A program made the position numbers and the translations under genes. A stretch of DNA of 8,409 bases from Alcaligenaceae bacterium (lineage in GTDB: Bacteria > Pseudomonadota > Gammaproteobacteria > Burkholderiales > Burkholderiaceae), in assembly GCA_947372575.1 (NCBI GenBank), contig CANBUF010000065.1:1-8409 (forward strand), given 5' to 3'. Below, in pieces: positions 1 to 6,433 of the stretch (the stretch's first letter is position 1; every line of letters begins with the position of its first letter). The notes under the pieces were generated by a model, which worked only from the letters and a program-made list of their open reading frames with translations, had not been told where the DNA came from and made no database searches.

Positions 1-1146
1 TACTCCACTCCGTGGGCGGCGCCAGGCATCCCGCTCAAGGCGGTCAAATGGATGTTTGAGCGGCACGCTCCACTCGCTATCAAACTCGACGGAAGTCTGT
101 GGCAGCTGCGCTGGATGGCACAAATGCTACGCGAATGCACCGCAGACCGTTATGAAATCAACAAAGAACGGATGACGCGAATCGCTGAATACAGCAGGGA
201 CTGCCTGCGCCAGCTGCGTGCCGATACCGGTATCGCATACGAGCAGCGCACCGGGGGCACATTGCAATTGTTTCGCAACCAAGCTCAGGTCGATGCGGTG
301 CAGCGAGACATCAAAGTCCTCGAAGAATGCGGTGTCCCCTACCAGCTCTTAAGTCGTGACGAACTCACCAGCGTCGAACCTGGGCTAGCCCACGCAAAAG
401 AAATGCTGGCTGGTGGGTTGCGTTTGCCCAACGACGAAACAGGCGACTGCCAATTATTTACGACACAGCTGGTCGAGCGCGCCAAGGCCCTGGGCGTTGA
501 ATTCAGGTTCGACAGCCCGGTCGATCAACTGTTTAGCGATGGTAACCAGATTACAGGTGTGCGTATCGGCCACGAAGTGCTGATAGCCGATCGTTATGTC
601 GTCTCCTTTGGCAGTTATTCCAGAGCACTACTCGCCCCACTTTCGATCGGCCTACCGGTCTATCCAGTCAAAGGTTACTCGCTGACCATCCCGCTGGTTG
701 ACGAATCCCAAGCACCGCAATCCACTGTTCTCGATGAGACCTACAAGGTTGCGGTCACCCGTTTTGACACGCGCATACGCGTGGGCGGTATGGCTGAACT
801 CTGCGGCTTTAATCTTGCTCTCAATCATCGTCGTCGCGAAACACTCGAAAAAGTCGTCACCGACCTATTCCCGGGTGGTGATCTGAGCCGCGCCACGTTC
901 TGGACGGGTTTGCGTCCGATGACGCCTGACAGCACACCGGTTGTCGGAGGCACACATCTGCACAACCTCTTTATCAATGCGGGTCATGGCACGCTGGGCT
1001 GGACCATGTCCTGCGGCTCAGGCAAACTCATTGCTGATCTGGTCACGGGTGTTCGCCCAGAAATCAGTACCGAAGGGCTTGACGTCAGTCGTTACCAGAG
1101 CGGTTTAAAATCAAATTTCTCCAGACCCGCTACGATTCACGCATGA
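1..1146 (+). CDS. dadA: D-amino acid dehydrogenase DadA, 5' end missing
   Basis: FAD-dependent, membrane-associated dehydrogenase that oxidises D-amino acids, chiefly D-alanine, to the 2-oxo acid and ammonia, passing electrons to the respiratory chain. The reading frame is open from base 1 (YSTPWAAPG...), so the ATG at 52 is an internal Met and not the start. The 381 residues seen align from memory with E. coli DadA (432 aa) from about residue 51 onward. Only the N-terminal part, with the GxGxxG dinucleotide-binding motif, lies outside the window. Recognisable DadA blocks are [20 protein letters not shown] near the left edge, [50 protein letters not shown] and [14 protein letters not shown] near the C-terminus, the last typical of DAO-fold oxidases. 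The stop overlaps the start of the alanine racemase gene, as expected for a dad operon. Its promoter is outside the window. The identification is very secure. Confidence 0.96.
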   Translation, partial: YSTPWAAPGIPLKAVKWMFERHAPLAIKLDGSLWQLRWMAQMLRECTADRYEINKERMTRIAEYSRDCLRQLRADTGIAYEQRTGGTLQLFRNQAQVDAVQRDIKVLEECGVPYQLLSRDELTSVEPGLAHAKEMLAGGLRLPNDETGDCQLFTTQLVERAKALGVEFRFDSPVDQLFSDGNQITGVRIGHEVLIADRYVVSFGSYSRALLAPLSIGLPVYPVKGYSLTIPLVDESQAPQSTVLDETYKVAVTRFDTRIRVGGMAELCGFNLALNHRRRETLEKVVTDLFPGGDLSRATFWTGLRPMTPDSTPVVGGTHLHNLFINAGHGTLGWTMSCGSGKLIADLVTGVRPEISTEGLDVSRYQSGLKSNFSRPATIHA

Positions 1147-2216
1147 CACGCCCCTCTCAAGCCATCATCGATCTGAATGCACTGCGACATAACTACAGTC
1201 GAATGCGTGCCCTGCATGGCGCTCGAGCGCTCGCAATCGTCAAAGCCAACGCCTATGGGCATGGCGCCCTGCACTGCGCACGCGCACTAAGTGCATACGG
1301 TGTGGATGGCCTTGGGGTAGCCTTCACCGCCGAAGCCCTTGAACTCAGAACCGGCGGCATTCAATTACCCATCTTGGTGCTTGAGGGGTTTTTTGATGGC
1401 GAGGAGCTGATTGCCGCAGCAACGCAGGGACTCTGGACGACTGTACAGCAGGAGTCACAACTGCGCCTGATCGAGCAGACGTCATTGCCCGCGCAATCCA
1501 TTCATGCCTGGCTCAAGATTGATACAGGCATGCATCGGGCGGGTTTTGATCCTGCTCAGGTCGAACACGTCTACAACAGACTGGTTGCTTGTCCGAGCGT
1601 CGCTTCGGTCACTTTCATGACGCATTTTGCCTGTTCAGATGAGCCTGACCAGGCAATGACGGCCAGACAGATTGCAATATTTGACCAGGCCACGGCGCAC
1701 TTGCCAGGCGCCCGGAGCATGGGTAATTCTGGCGGCATCATTGGCTGGCCGCAATCTCGCAGGGACTGGGCCAGACCAGGCATTGTGCTGTATGGCGCCG
1801 ACCCGATGCCCACGCATGATCATGGCCTCATTCCAGTCATGACCCTTCAGAGCCAGGTCTTCGCTGTCAAAACGATCCAGCCTGGCGAGACTGTAGGGTA
1901 CGGCGCGACCTTTGTTGCGGACCGCCCGACACGCTCAGGTTTGGTGGCAATTGGTTATGCCGACGGTTATCCACGCTCCACCCCAACGGGCACTCCGATT
2001 GCGGTCGATGGGCAATTGACACGCACAATCGGGCGCGTCTCCATGGACATGATGAGTGTTGACCTGACCGATTTCCCTGAACTCGGGATTGGTAGCGTAG
2101 TCGAGTGCTGGGGAAAACAGATTGATGTGAATCTGGTTGCACAAGCTTCTGGCACGATCTCCTACGAGCTCCTTTGTAATGTCAAAAGAGTGCCTCGAGT
2201 CTACGTTGGTGATTAA
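1143..2216 (+). CDS. alr: alanine racemase (DadX/Alr type)
   Basis: PLP-dependent cytosolic enzyme interconverting L- and D-alanine. Its length of 357 aa is close to E. coli DadX (356). The N-terminal TIM-barrel carries [11 protein letters not shown] with the PLP lysine K34. HRAGF (R132) and RPGIVLYG (R211, expected to contact the PLP pyridine nitrogen) follow. The C-terminal beta domain carries VGYGATF with the second catalytic base Y253, then GYADGYPR (271-278) and SMDMMSVD (300-307). All expected catalytic residues are present. The ATG sits in an ATGA overlap with the dadA stop and has no clear Shine-Dalgarno, which suggests translational coupling. Pairing with dadA points to the catabolic DadX role (supplying D-Ala to DadA). 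It could also be the only racemase and supply D-Ala for peptidoglycan, which cannot be settled from this window. The 3' end is tandemly duplicated just after the stop (see the repeat entry). Confidence 0.96.
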   Translation: MTRPSQAIIDLNALRHNYSRMRALHGARALAIVKANAYGHGALHCARALSAYGVDGLGVAFTAEALELRTGGIQLPILVLEGFFDGEELIAAATQGLWTTVQQESQLRLIEQTSLPAQSIHAWLKIDTGMHRAGFDPAQVEHVYNRLVACPSVASVTFMTHFACSDEPDQAMTARQIAIFDQATAHLPGARSMGNSGGIIGWPQSRRDWARPGIVLYGADPMPTHDHGLIPVMTLQSQVFAVKTIQPGETVGYGATFVADRPTRSGLVAIGYADGYPRSTPTGTPIAVDGQLTRTIGRVSMDMMSVDLTDFPELGIGSVVECWGKQIDVNLVAQASGTISYELLCNVKRVPRVYVGD

Positions 2217-2243
2217 GCGCCTCGATTCTACGTTGGTGATTAA
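2192..2243 (+). repeat. tandem duplication of the alr 3' end
   Basis: Two 25-base copies lie at 2192-2216 and 2219-2243, separated by GC, giving a period of 27 bases. They differ at one position (G2199 versus T2226). The first copy encodes PRVYVGD and the alr stop. The second, in the same frame, would encode PRFYVGD followed by another TAA. Because the period is nine codons, readthrough of the first TAA would append a second copy of the C-terminal peptide. The likely origin is replication slippage or a local duplication at the end of the gene. A function is not evident. Confidence 0.9.
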
Positions 2244-2341
2244 CCCCTTGTTATCAGAGCATTCCAACACGCTATCTCGAACGATGCATGCTCGATAAGT
2301 CATTACCAGTTTAGAATCTCCCAAACATCTGGTAGATCACA

Positions 2342-3124
2342 ATGCAACTCGCAACCTGGAACGTCAATTCCTTAAAAGTACGCCTCCCTCAGGTATTAGC
2401 CTGGCTTGAGGCTAATCCCGTTGATGCACTCTGTCTTCAAGAACTCAAACTTGATCATGACAAGTTTCCGCTCCAGGCTTTTACTGACATCGGGTATCAC
2501 GCGGGCTGGACCGGTCAAAAGACTTACAACGGCGTGGCCGTGATTTCTCGTCATCCGGGTATAGAAATTATCCGCAATATTCCTGGCTTCGATGATCCCC
2601 AGCAACGGGTGCTAGCGATCACCCTGCCCTTTGGTGAGAGTCAAATAAGAGTTGTTTGCGCGTACTGCCCCAATGGACAGTCGCTCGACAGTGACAAGTA
2701 CGTCTATAAGCTCGCCTGGTATCAGGCGTTTGAAGCATGGCTCGCCACCGAAATGCAACTCTATCCCAATATTGCCGTGCTGGGCGATTACAACATCGCC
2801 CCAAAAGACGAAGATGTTCATAACCCCGAAAAATGGGTGGGTCAGGTGTTGGTCTCTGAACCCGAACGTGCCGCACTGACACGCCTGTTGGATCTCGGTT
2901 TAACAGACGCCTTCAGGCTCTTTGAGCAGCCTCCTAAATCCTTTAGTTGGTGGGATTACCGGATGAATGGCTTTAAACGTAATGCAGGGATGCGCATCGA
3001 CCATGTTCTGCTGTCCAAGCCGTTAGTCGAGTTGTGTGAATCATGCGTGATTGATAAAGGACCACGTGCCAACGAACAGCCCTCGGATCACACGCCAGTG
3101 ATTGCTACGCTCAGATGCGCCTGA
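2342..3124 (+). CDS. xthA: exodeoxyribonuclease III (AP endonuclease)
   Basis: Mg-dependent nuclease of the endonuclease/exonuclease/phosphatase fold. It cuts DNA 5' of abasic sites and removes 3' blocking groups and nucleotides in base excision repair. The 260-residue protein holds the full ExoIII set: WNVNS with N7 at the N-terminus, LQELK with metal ligand E34, YNGVAVISR (62-70), VCAYCPNG with Y108, GDYNIAP with D149 and N151, FSWWDYR (201-207), RIDHVLLS with D220 and H221, and PSDHTPV with the catalytic D249-H250 pair. Length is normal for the family. The ATG at 2342 immediately precedes the conserved first beta strand, which fixes the start, although only a weak Shine-Dalgarno-like GGTAG is visible upstream. 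It follows alr by 125 bases on the same strand, so it may be a separate unit or read through from dadA-alr. The last codons form part of a hairpin. Confidence 0.96.
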   Translation: MQLATWNVNSLKVRLPQVLAWLEANPVDALCLQELKLDHDKFPLQAFTDIGYHAGWTGQKTYNGVAVISRHPGIEIIRNIPGFDDPQQRVLAITLPFGESQIRVVCAYCPNGQSLDSDKYVYKLAWYQAFEAWLATEMQLYPNIAVLGDYNIAPKDEDVHNPEKWVGQVLVSEPERAALTRLLDLGLTDAFRLFEQPPKSFSWWDYRMNGFKRNAGMRIDHVLLSKPLVELCESCVIDKGPRANEQPSDHTPVIATLRCA

Positions 3125-3127
3125 GCG
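3108..3127. other. perfect hairpin over the xthA stop codon
   Basis: CGCTCAG at 3108-3114 and CTGAGCG at 3121-3127 form a perfect 7-bp, GC-rich stem with a 6-base loop. The xthA TGA (3122-3124) lies in the right arm. Neither strand shows a T-run after the stem, so it is not a canonical intrinsic terminator. It lies between the convergent xthA and porin genes, so a role in 3'-end protection or weak bidirectional termination is possible but is inference only. Confidence 0.5.
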
Positions 3128-3183
3128 CAGGACTAGCCGATCAAGCGTAAAAGTAACAAGGGCAAGCGAGAACCAGGCGAAGT

Positions 3184-4371
3184 CTAAAACTGGTGCCTGA
3201 GCCCGACCCCCATCACCGCACTCTGCGCCGAACTCACCATTGCAAAATTGTTCGCATAGGACACATAGGCGTATAAGTTTGTCCGCTTGGTAAAGTTGTA
3301 AAGGTAACCTGCACTGTAAATGGTCTGATTCGCTGTCGTGCTACTCACAAAGGGGCCGGTTGGTTGCGCCATTTGCCACGAAAAAAACAGACTTGTACGA
3401 TCGATCGGAACGGTTAGCCCGAGCATGTATGAATCATAGGCAACATTCGAGGCGAACAAAACACCAGCACCCAGGGAACTGTTGGACAAAAGTGTGCCAC
3501 TGGTGGCGCCCGTACCTGAGTCTTGCCCGACAATACTGCCATTACGTGTCTGACCGTAGGCCGCTGAAAGCTTGATCAGATTCAGGTCATAGACGCCGCC
3601 CAGCAACCAAGCGGTAGGATTGGGCGATGGCGGACCATTCGGAATATTTGCAGGTCCGCTCAGCGAATCAAACGCTGCAGAGACCAGCAGCGGCCCTTGC
3701 TGATAGGTCAGGCCGAGCGTGAGCGCACGCAAATTATTGTCTGCCGAGTATTGGTATGGGTTGCTGCTAATTACACAACCACTTGCCGTGCAAGAGCCAT
3801 TATCAGCATAGATACTCGACAGAGTGGTCGCAAAGGAATAACCGGCACCCAGGGTAAGACCTCCTAAAGACCGGCTCTGTACCAACACCATATTCGAGTA
3901 ACGCAATGAGTTGACCGAGCTAAACGAGGTGCCAAGACTCGCTTGACCAAAGACTTCGGCAAAGGGATCAACCGGCATGAAGTAACGGCGTGCCAGATTG
4001 ATCTGGCGACCAAAATCAATCTGACCTAATTCAACATTTGCAATGCCCATGGTCGACTGCCGTCCAAATAATCGCCCTTCTTGTTGCGCGGTGCCATTGG
4101 ACGGATTAAAACCATTCTCGAGCATAAAACGCAGCGTTGTCCCACCGCCCAGATCACTGCTACCACGCAGACCGATTCTGGATCCGCCCTCAACCCCACT
4201 GGCAATACCAAGAAACGTGCCACTTTGGAACACATTTTGGATCGTTTGCTGGCTGTGTGCATATTGAATACCCATATCAACGATACCGTAAAGCTCAAGC
4301 GCGCCTTCTGCCCTGACCGTCAAAGCGATCAGGCACAATAAGAGCAGTCCAATTGAACGTATTTTTTTCAT
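3184..4371 (-). CDS. outer-membrane general porin (Burkholderiales type)
   Basis: A 395-residue trimeric-porin-like protein expected to form a 16-strand beta-barrel in the outer membrane for passive diffusion of small hydrophilic solutes. It begins with a signal peptide: basic MKKIR, a Leu-rich core at residues 7-19, and a probable cut after VRA at 21. Mature sequence follows as LELYGIVDMGI, the usual start of Gram-negative porins of the OmpC-like/Porin_4 family. The block SRIGLRGSSDLGGGTTLRF (64-82) with ENGF, and GRQSTMGIANVELGQIDFGR (103-122), are family hallmarks. PVDPFAEVFG (133-142) fits the acidic constriction loop L3. Alternating hydrophobic strands continue to a terminal Phe (GLRHQF), the signal used by the BAM assembly machinery. 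C194 and C199 in SCTASGC sit in a likely external loop and may form a disulfide. The start has no strong Shine-Dalgarno but fits the signal peptide. Solute specificity cannot be told. Confidence 0.93.
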   Translation of the reverse strand: MKKIRSIGLLLLCLIALTVRAEGALELYGIVDMGIQYAHSQQTIQNVFQSGTFLGIASGVEGGSRIGLRGSSDLGGGTTLRFMLENGFNPSNGTAQQEGRLFGRQSTMGIANVELGQIDFGRQINLARRYFMPVDPFAEVFGQASLGTSFSSVNSLRYSNMVLVQSRSLGGLTLGAGYSFATTLSSIYADNGSCTASGCVISSNPYQYSADNNLRALTLGLTYQQGPLLVSAAFDSLSGPANIPNGPPSPNPTAWLLGGVYDLNLIKLSAAYGQTRNGSIVGQDSGTGATSGTLLSNSSLGAGVLFASNVAYDSYMLGLTVPIDRTSLFFSWQMAQPTGPFVSSTTANQTIYSAGYLYNFTKRTNLYAYVSYANNFAMVSSAQSAVMGVGLRHQF

Positions 4372-4481
4372 GAGTTAGGGATGTTGCAATGGTCGTGCGA
4401 GAGCAAGTACGCATGTTAGTCCCGTAAAAAGCCAAGAACCGTCACTTAAAACCGTAAAATCAAAAAAAGAGGATATTGAAC
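4372..4481. other. divergent intergenic region, porin and GST
   Basis: This 110-base spacer must hold the promoters for the minus-strand porin and the plus-strand GST. I see no convincing paired -35/-10 boxes on either strand. TAAAAT at 4455-4460 resembles a plus-strand -10 box but lacks a partner. CCGTAAAA occurs twice in direct orientation, at 4422-4429 and 4452-4459, exactly 30 bases apart, and could be a chance repeat or a regulator site. Confidence 0.4.
4468..4473 (+). promoter_or_regulatory. Shine-Dalgarno for the GST gene
   Basis: AGAGGA lies 8 bases before the ATG at 4482. It decides between two in-frame starts: the TTG at 4476 is only 2 bases from this element and is therefore not usable with it, so the ATG is preferred. 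Confidence 0.75.
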
Positions 4482-5102
4482 ATGTTAAAGATCTGGGGTC
4501 GTATTTCTTCAATCAATGTACGTAAAGTGGTCTGGGCTGCACAGGAACTCGGGCTGGACTTCGAACGGATTGACGCGGGTGGTGCCTTTGGTGTGGTCAA
4601 GACACCTGAGTACATTGCGCTCAACCCGAACTCTGTCGTCCCGACACTGATTGATGGTGATTTTGTATTGTGGGAATCGAACGTCATCGTGCGCTATCTG
4701 TGTGCGAAGTTTTCCATGGGCAATCTGTACCCGACGGACTTGCAGGAAAGATTTGATGCAGAACGCTGGATGGACTGGCAGCAAACAACATTCAGCCCTT
4801 CCGGGCGCAATGCGTTCTGGGAACTGATTCGTGTCTCAGATGCCGAGCGGGACATGAAAAAAGTCGAGGCTTCAATTGCCTCGACTGAGCCGTTACTGGA
4901 CCGACTGGAACACCACCTGAGCCAACACCCCTATATGTCGTGCGGGCGCCTGACTATGGCCGATATCCCGCTCGCATGCGAAATCCATCGCTGGTTTGGT
5001 CTGGGCGTGTCGAGCACAAAGCGCCCCCATGTAGAGGCTTGGTATGCAAAGATTCTCGCACGGTCTGCCTCGAATGGCGTGTTGACAGTGTCCTTGTCCT
5101 GA
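4482..5102 (+). CDS. glutathione S-transferase family protein
   Basis: Cytosolic GST of the canonical two-domain type, 206 residues from the ATG at 4482. The thioredoxin-fold domain (about 1-80) starts MLKIWGRISSINVRKVVW. Bacterial GSTs usually place the glutathione-activating Ser in the first loop, here S9 or S10. SVVPTLIDG carries the cis-Pro P54 and WESNVIVRYL carries the E65-S66 pair that binds the gamma-glutamyl group. The helical C-terminal domain includes LTMADIPLA with the conserved Asp at 141, the capping and folding motif of the family, and ends with the usual RPHVEAWYAKI helix. The substrate is unknown; roles could be detoxification, reductive dehalogenation or peroxide reduction. 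It is divergent from the porin and convergent with the aldo/keto reductase, so it appears to be transcribed alone. Family assignment is secure and subclass is not. Confidence 0.92.
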   Translation: MLKIWGRISSINVRKVVWAAQELGLDFERIDAGGAFGVVKTPEYIALNPNSVVPTLIDGDFVLWESNVIVRYLCAKFSMGNLYPTDLQERFDAERWMDWQQTTFSPSGRNAFWELIRVSDAERDMKKVEASIASTEPLLDRLEHHLSQHPYMSCGRLTMADIPLACEIHRWFGLGVSSTKRPHVEAWYAKILARSASNGVLTVSLS

Positions 5103-5126
5103 GCTAAAGCTGTGAGGCCTTTTGCG

Positions 5127-5157
5127 AAAAAAAGAATCCTGCTGGAGTGTGCAGGAT
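5127..5157 (-). terminator. intrinsic terminator of the aldo/keto reductase
   Basis: Read on the minus strand, ATCCTGC and GCAGGAT (5157-5151 and 5142-5136) form a perfect 7-bp stem with an 8-base loop. TTC and then a run of seven T (5133-5127) follow. It begins 27 bases beyond the reductase stop. On the plus strand the stem is followed only by CCTGATTTC, so any action on the GST transcript would be weaker. Confidence 0.75.
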
Positions 5158-5183
5158 CCTGATTTCAACAACAAACAGTCCGG

Positions 5184-6251
5184 TTAAACCGCAGGATCTC
5201 GCATTTCCTTGCGGATCTGATCGATCTCAGCCAGTACTTCGGCGCTCAGTACTGTGCCGTAAGCATCAATATCCTCATCGAGTTGCGCGATACTGGTCAC
5301 ACCAATAATCGTGCTGCTCACCTGCCACTTGTTATAACAAAAAGCCAATGCCATCTGCGTAGGCGTCATACCGTGATCACCAGCCAGGGAGTTGTAGCGA
5401 CGCGCTGCCACCAAGGCCTCTTCACGACCCCAACGCTGTTTACGCACCGACTCATATTTGGCAATCCGTCCCTGGGCAGGTGCATCAGGACCGGTAATGC
5501 CGCTTTGATCGTATTTACCCGTCAACAATCCAAACGCCAGTGGTGAATAAGCAAGCAACGAAACGCCCAGGCGATACAGCGATTCATCCAGAGCATTCTC
5601 AACCGTGCGGTTTAACAGGCAATACACGTTCTGGACTGATGCGATTCTGGGTAATCCATGCATTTCGGCCAGGCGAACAAACTCATGCACGCCATAGGGG
5701 GTCTCGTTTGAGACACCGATTTCGCGGACTTTACCCGCCCGGACCAGACGCCCCAGCGCCTCGAGCTGTGCGTGAATAGGAGTCAGCGCAGGATTATCCT
5801 GGGCGGGATCGAAATACATCTGGCCAAAGGCGGGCACATGACGCACCGGCCAGTGAATCTGATACAGATCAATGGCGTCTGTTTGCAAGCGCTTAAGGCT
5901 TGCGTGACAGGCGTTTTCGATATCCTCCCCGGTAAGATCGGGGCGCCCCTCACGAATCCAGGGCATGCCGCGCGGTGGTCCAGCCACCTTGGTCGCCACA
6001 ATGATCTGATCACGTACATGCGGGCGACTGGCAAGCCAGGTACCAATAATGGTCTCGGTCCGGGTATAGGTCTCTGCCCTGACAGGGACCGCATACATTT
6101 CTGCTGTATCCAGAAAGTTAATGCCGCGCTCCAGCGCATGGTCGAGGATCTTGTGCGCCAGCGCCTCATCGACCTGCTCACCAAAAGTCATCGTTCCGAG
6201 ACAAATAGGTGTGACTGCGAGTTGGGATTGCCCCAGTTTGATATGTTTCAT
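5184..6251 (-). CDS. tas: Tas-like NADP(H)-dependent aldo/keto reductase
   Basis: Cytosolic (beta/alpha)8-barrel oxidoreductase of the aldo/keto reductase superfamily that reduces aldehydes or ketones with NADPH. The 355 residues match E. coli Tas (346 aa) along most of the length: LGTMTFGEQ (18-26), FLDTAEMYAVPVRAET (46-61), SLKRLQTDAIDLYQIHW (118-134), GVSNETPYGV, LPRIASVQNVYCLLNR, LLAYSPLAFGLLTGKY and MALAFCYNKWQVSSTIIGVT. The catalytic tetrad is complete: D48, Y53, K88 (ATKVAGP) and H133 (QIHWPVR). Tas was first noted for suppressing tyrosine auxotrophy in E. coli, but its physiological substrate is not settled and none can be named here. The start has an AAGGA 12 bases upstream, rather far for a Shine-Dalgarno. 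A promoter at 6315-6344 and a terminator at 5127-5157 make it look monocistronic. Confidence 0.94.
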   Translation of the reverse strand: MKHIKLGQSQLAVTPICLGTMTFGEQVDEALAHKILDHALERGINFLDTAEMYAVPVRAETYTRTETIIGTWLASRPHVRDQIIVATKVAGPPRGMPWIREGRPDLTGEDIENACHASLKRLQTDAIDLYQIHWPVRHVPAFGQMYFDPAQDNPALTPIHAQLEALGRLVRAGKVREIGVSNETPYGVHEFVRLAEMHGLPRIASVQNVYCLLNRTVENALDESLYRLGVSLLAYSPLAFGLLTGKYDQSGITGPDAPAQGRIAKYESVRKQRWGREEALVAARRYNSLAGDHGMTPTQMALAFCYNKWQVSSTIIGVTSIAQLDEDIDAYGTVLSAEVLAEIDQIRKEMRDPAV

Positions 6252-6314
6252 TTAAAGAATGGGTCCTTGGTCAAGCGGGCTGTGGAATGGGTGCAGTGGG
6301 TGCGTGTACCGAAC

Positions 6315-6344
6315 ACTATAGATGACGTTCACTGTTTATGTAAA
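6315..6344 (-). promoter_or_regulatory. predicted sigma-70 promoter of the reductase gene
   Basis: On the minus strand, TTTACA (6344-6339) and TATAGT (6320-6315) each match five of six consensus bases of the -35 and -10 boxes, with an 18-base spacer. Transcription would start near 6308, giving a leader of roughly 57 bases before the reductase ATG. This is a prediction from sequence only. Confidence 0.45.
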
Positions 6345-6423
6345 AGACCTGCTTCCATAGACAAAAACATGCTTAGACCAACATTTTGGTAAAGTTTGAA
6401 GCATTGTGAACAAAAATAACTCT

Positions 6424-6427
6424 GGAG
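6424..6427 (+). promoter_or_regulatory. Shine-Dalgarno supporting the TTG start of the SDR
   Basis: GGAG, in the context CTGGAGC, ends 6 bases before TTG 6434. An in-frame TGA at 6407-6409 closes the frame upstream, and the next in-frame ATG (6599) lies far past the cofactor-binding motif. TTG is therefore the only reasonable start. Confidence 0.75.
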
Positions 6428-6433
6428 CAAACT

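Larger units (their letters stand above)
6252..6433. other. divergent intergenic region, reductase and SDR
   Basis: This 182-base spacer is the largest in the window. It holds the predicted reductase promoter (6315-6344) and a short repeat in its leader: TGGGTGC at 6288-6294 and 6297-6303. An imperfect palindrome, ACCAA-CATT-TTGGT at 6377-6390, has flanking CTT and AAG outside it. No convincing promoter for the plus-strand SDR operon was found, though one must lie here if that operon is expressed independently. Confidence 0.5.

Noticed and set aside
52..54. ATG 52 as the start of dadA
   Set aside because: The frame continues upstream to the window edge with conserved DadA sequence, so this Met is internal.
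1935..2324. 129-codon minus-strand open frame over the alr 3' end
   Set aside because: It is mostly antisense to alr; the duplicated 27-base tract simply appears in it as a repeated peptide. No motif supports it.
3171..3200. Possible stem ACCAG/CTGGT over the porin stop
   Set aside because: Only 5 bp with a 13-base loop and no T-run on the minus strand, so too weak to call a terminator.
5102..5123. Possible terminator directly after the GST stop (AAAGC...GCCTTTT)
   Set aside because: The stem needs a bulge and is very short; the nearby 5136-5157 hairpin is far better.
5772..6392. 206-codon plus-strand open frame
   Set aside because: It lies almost wholly opposite the well-supported aldo/keto reductase and has no recognisable motif. 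It is explained as the antisense shadow of a gene with biased codon use.
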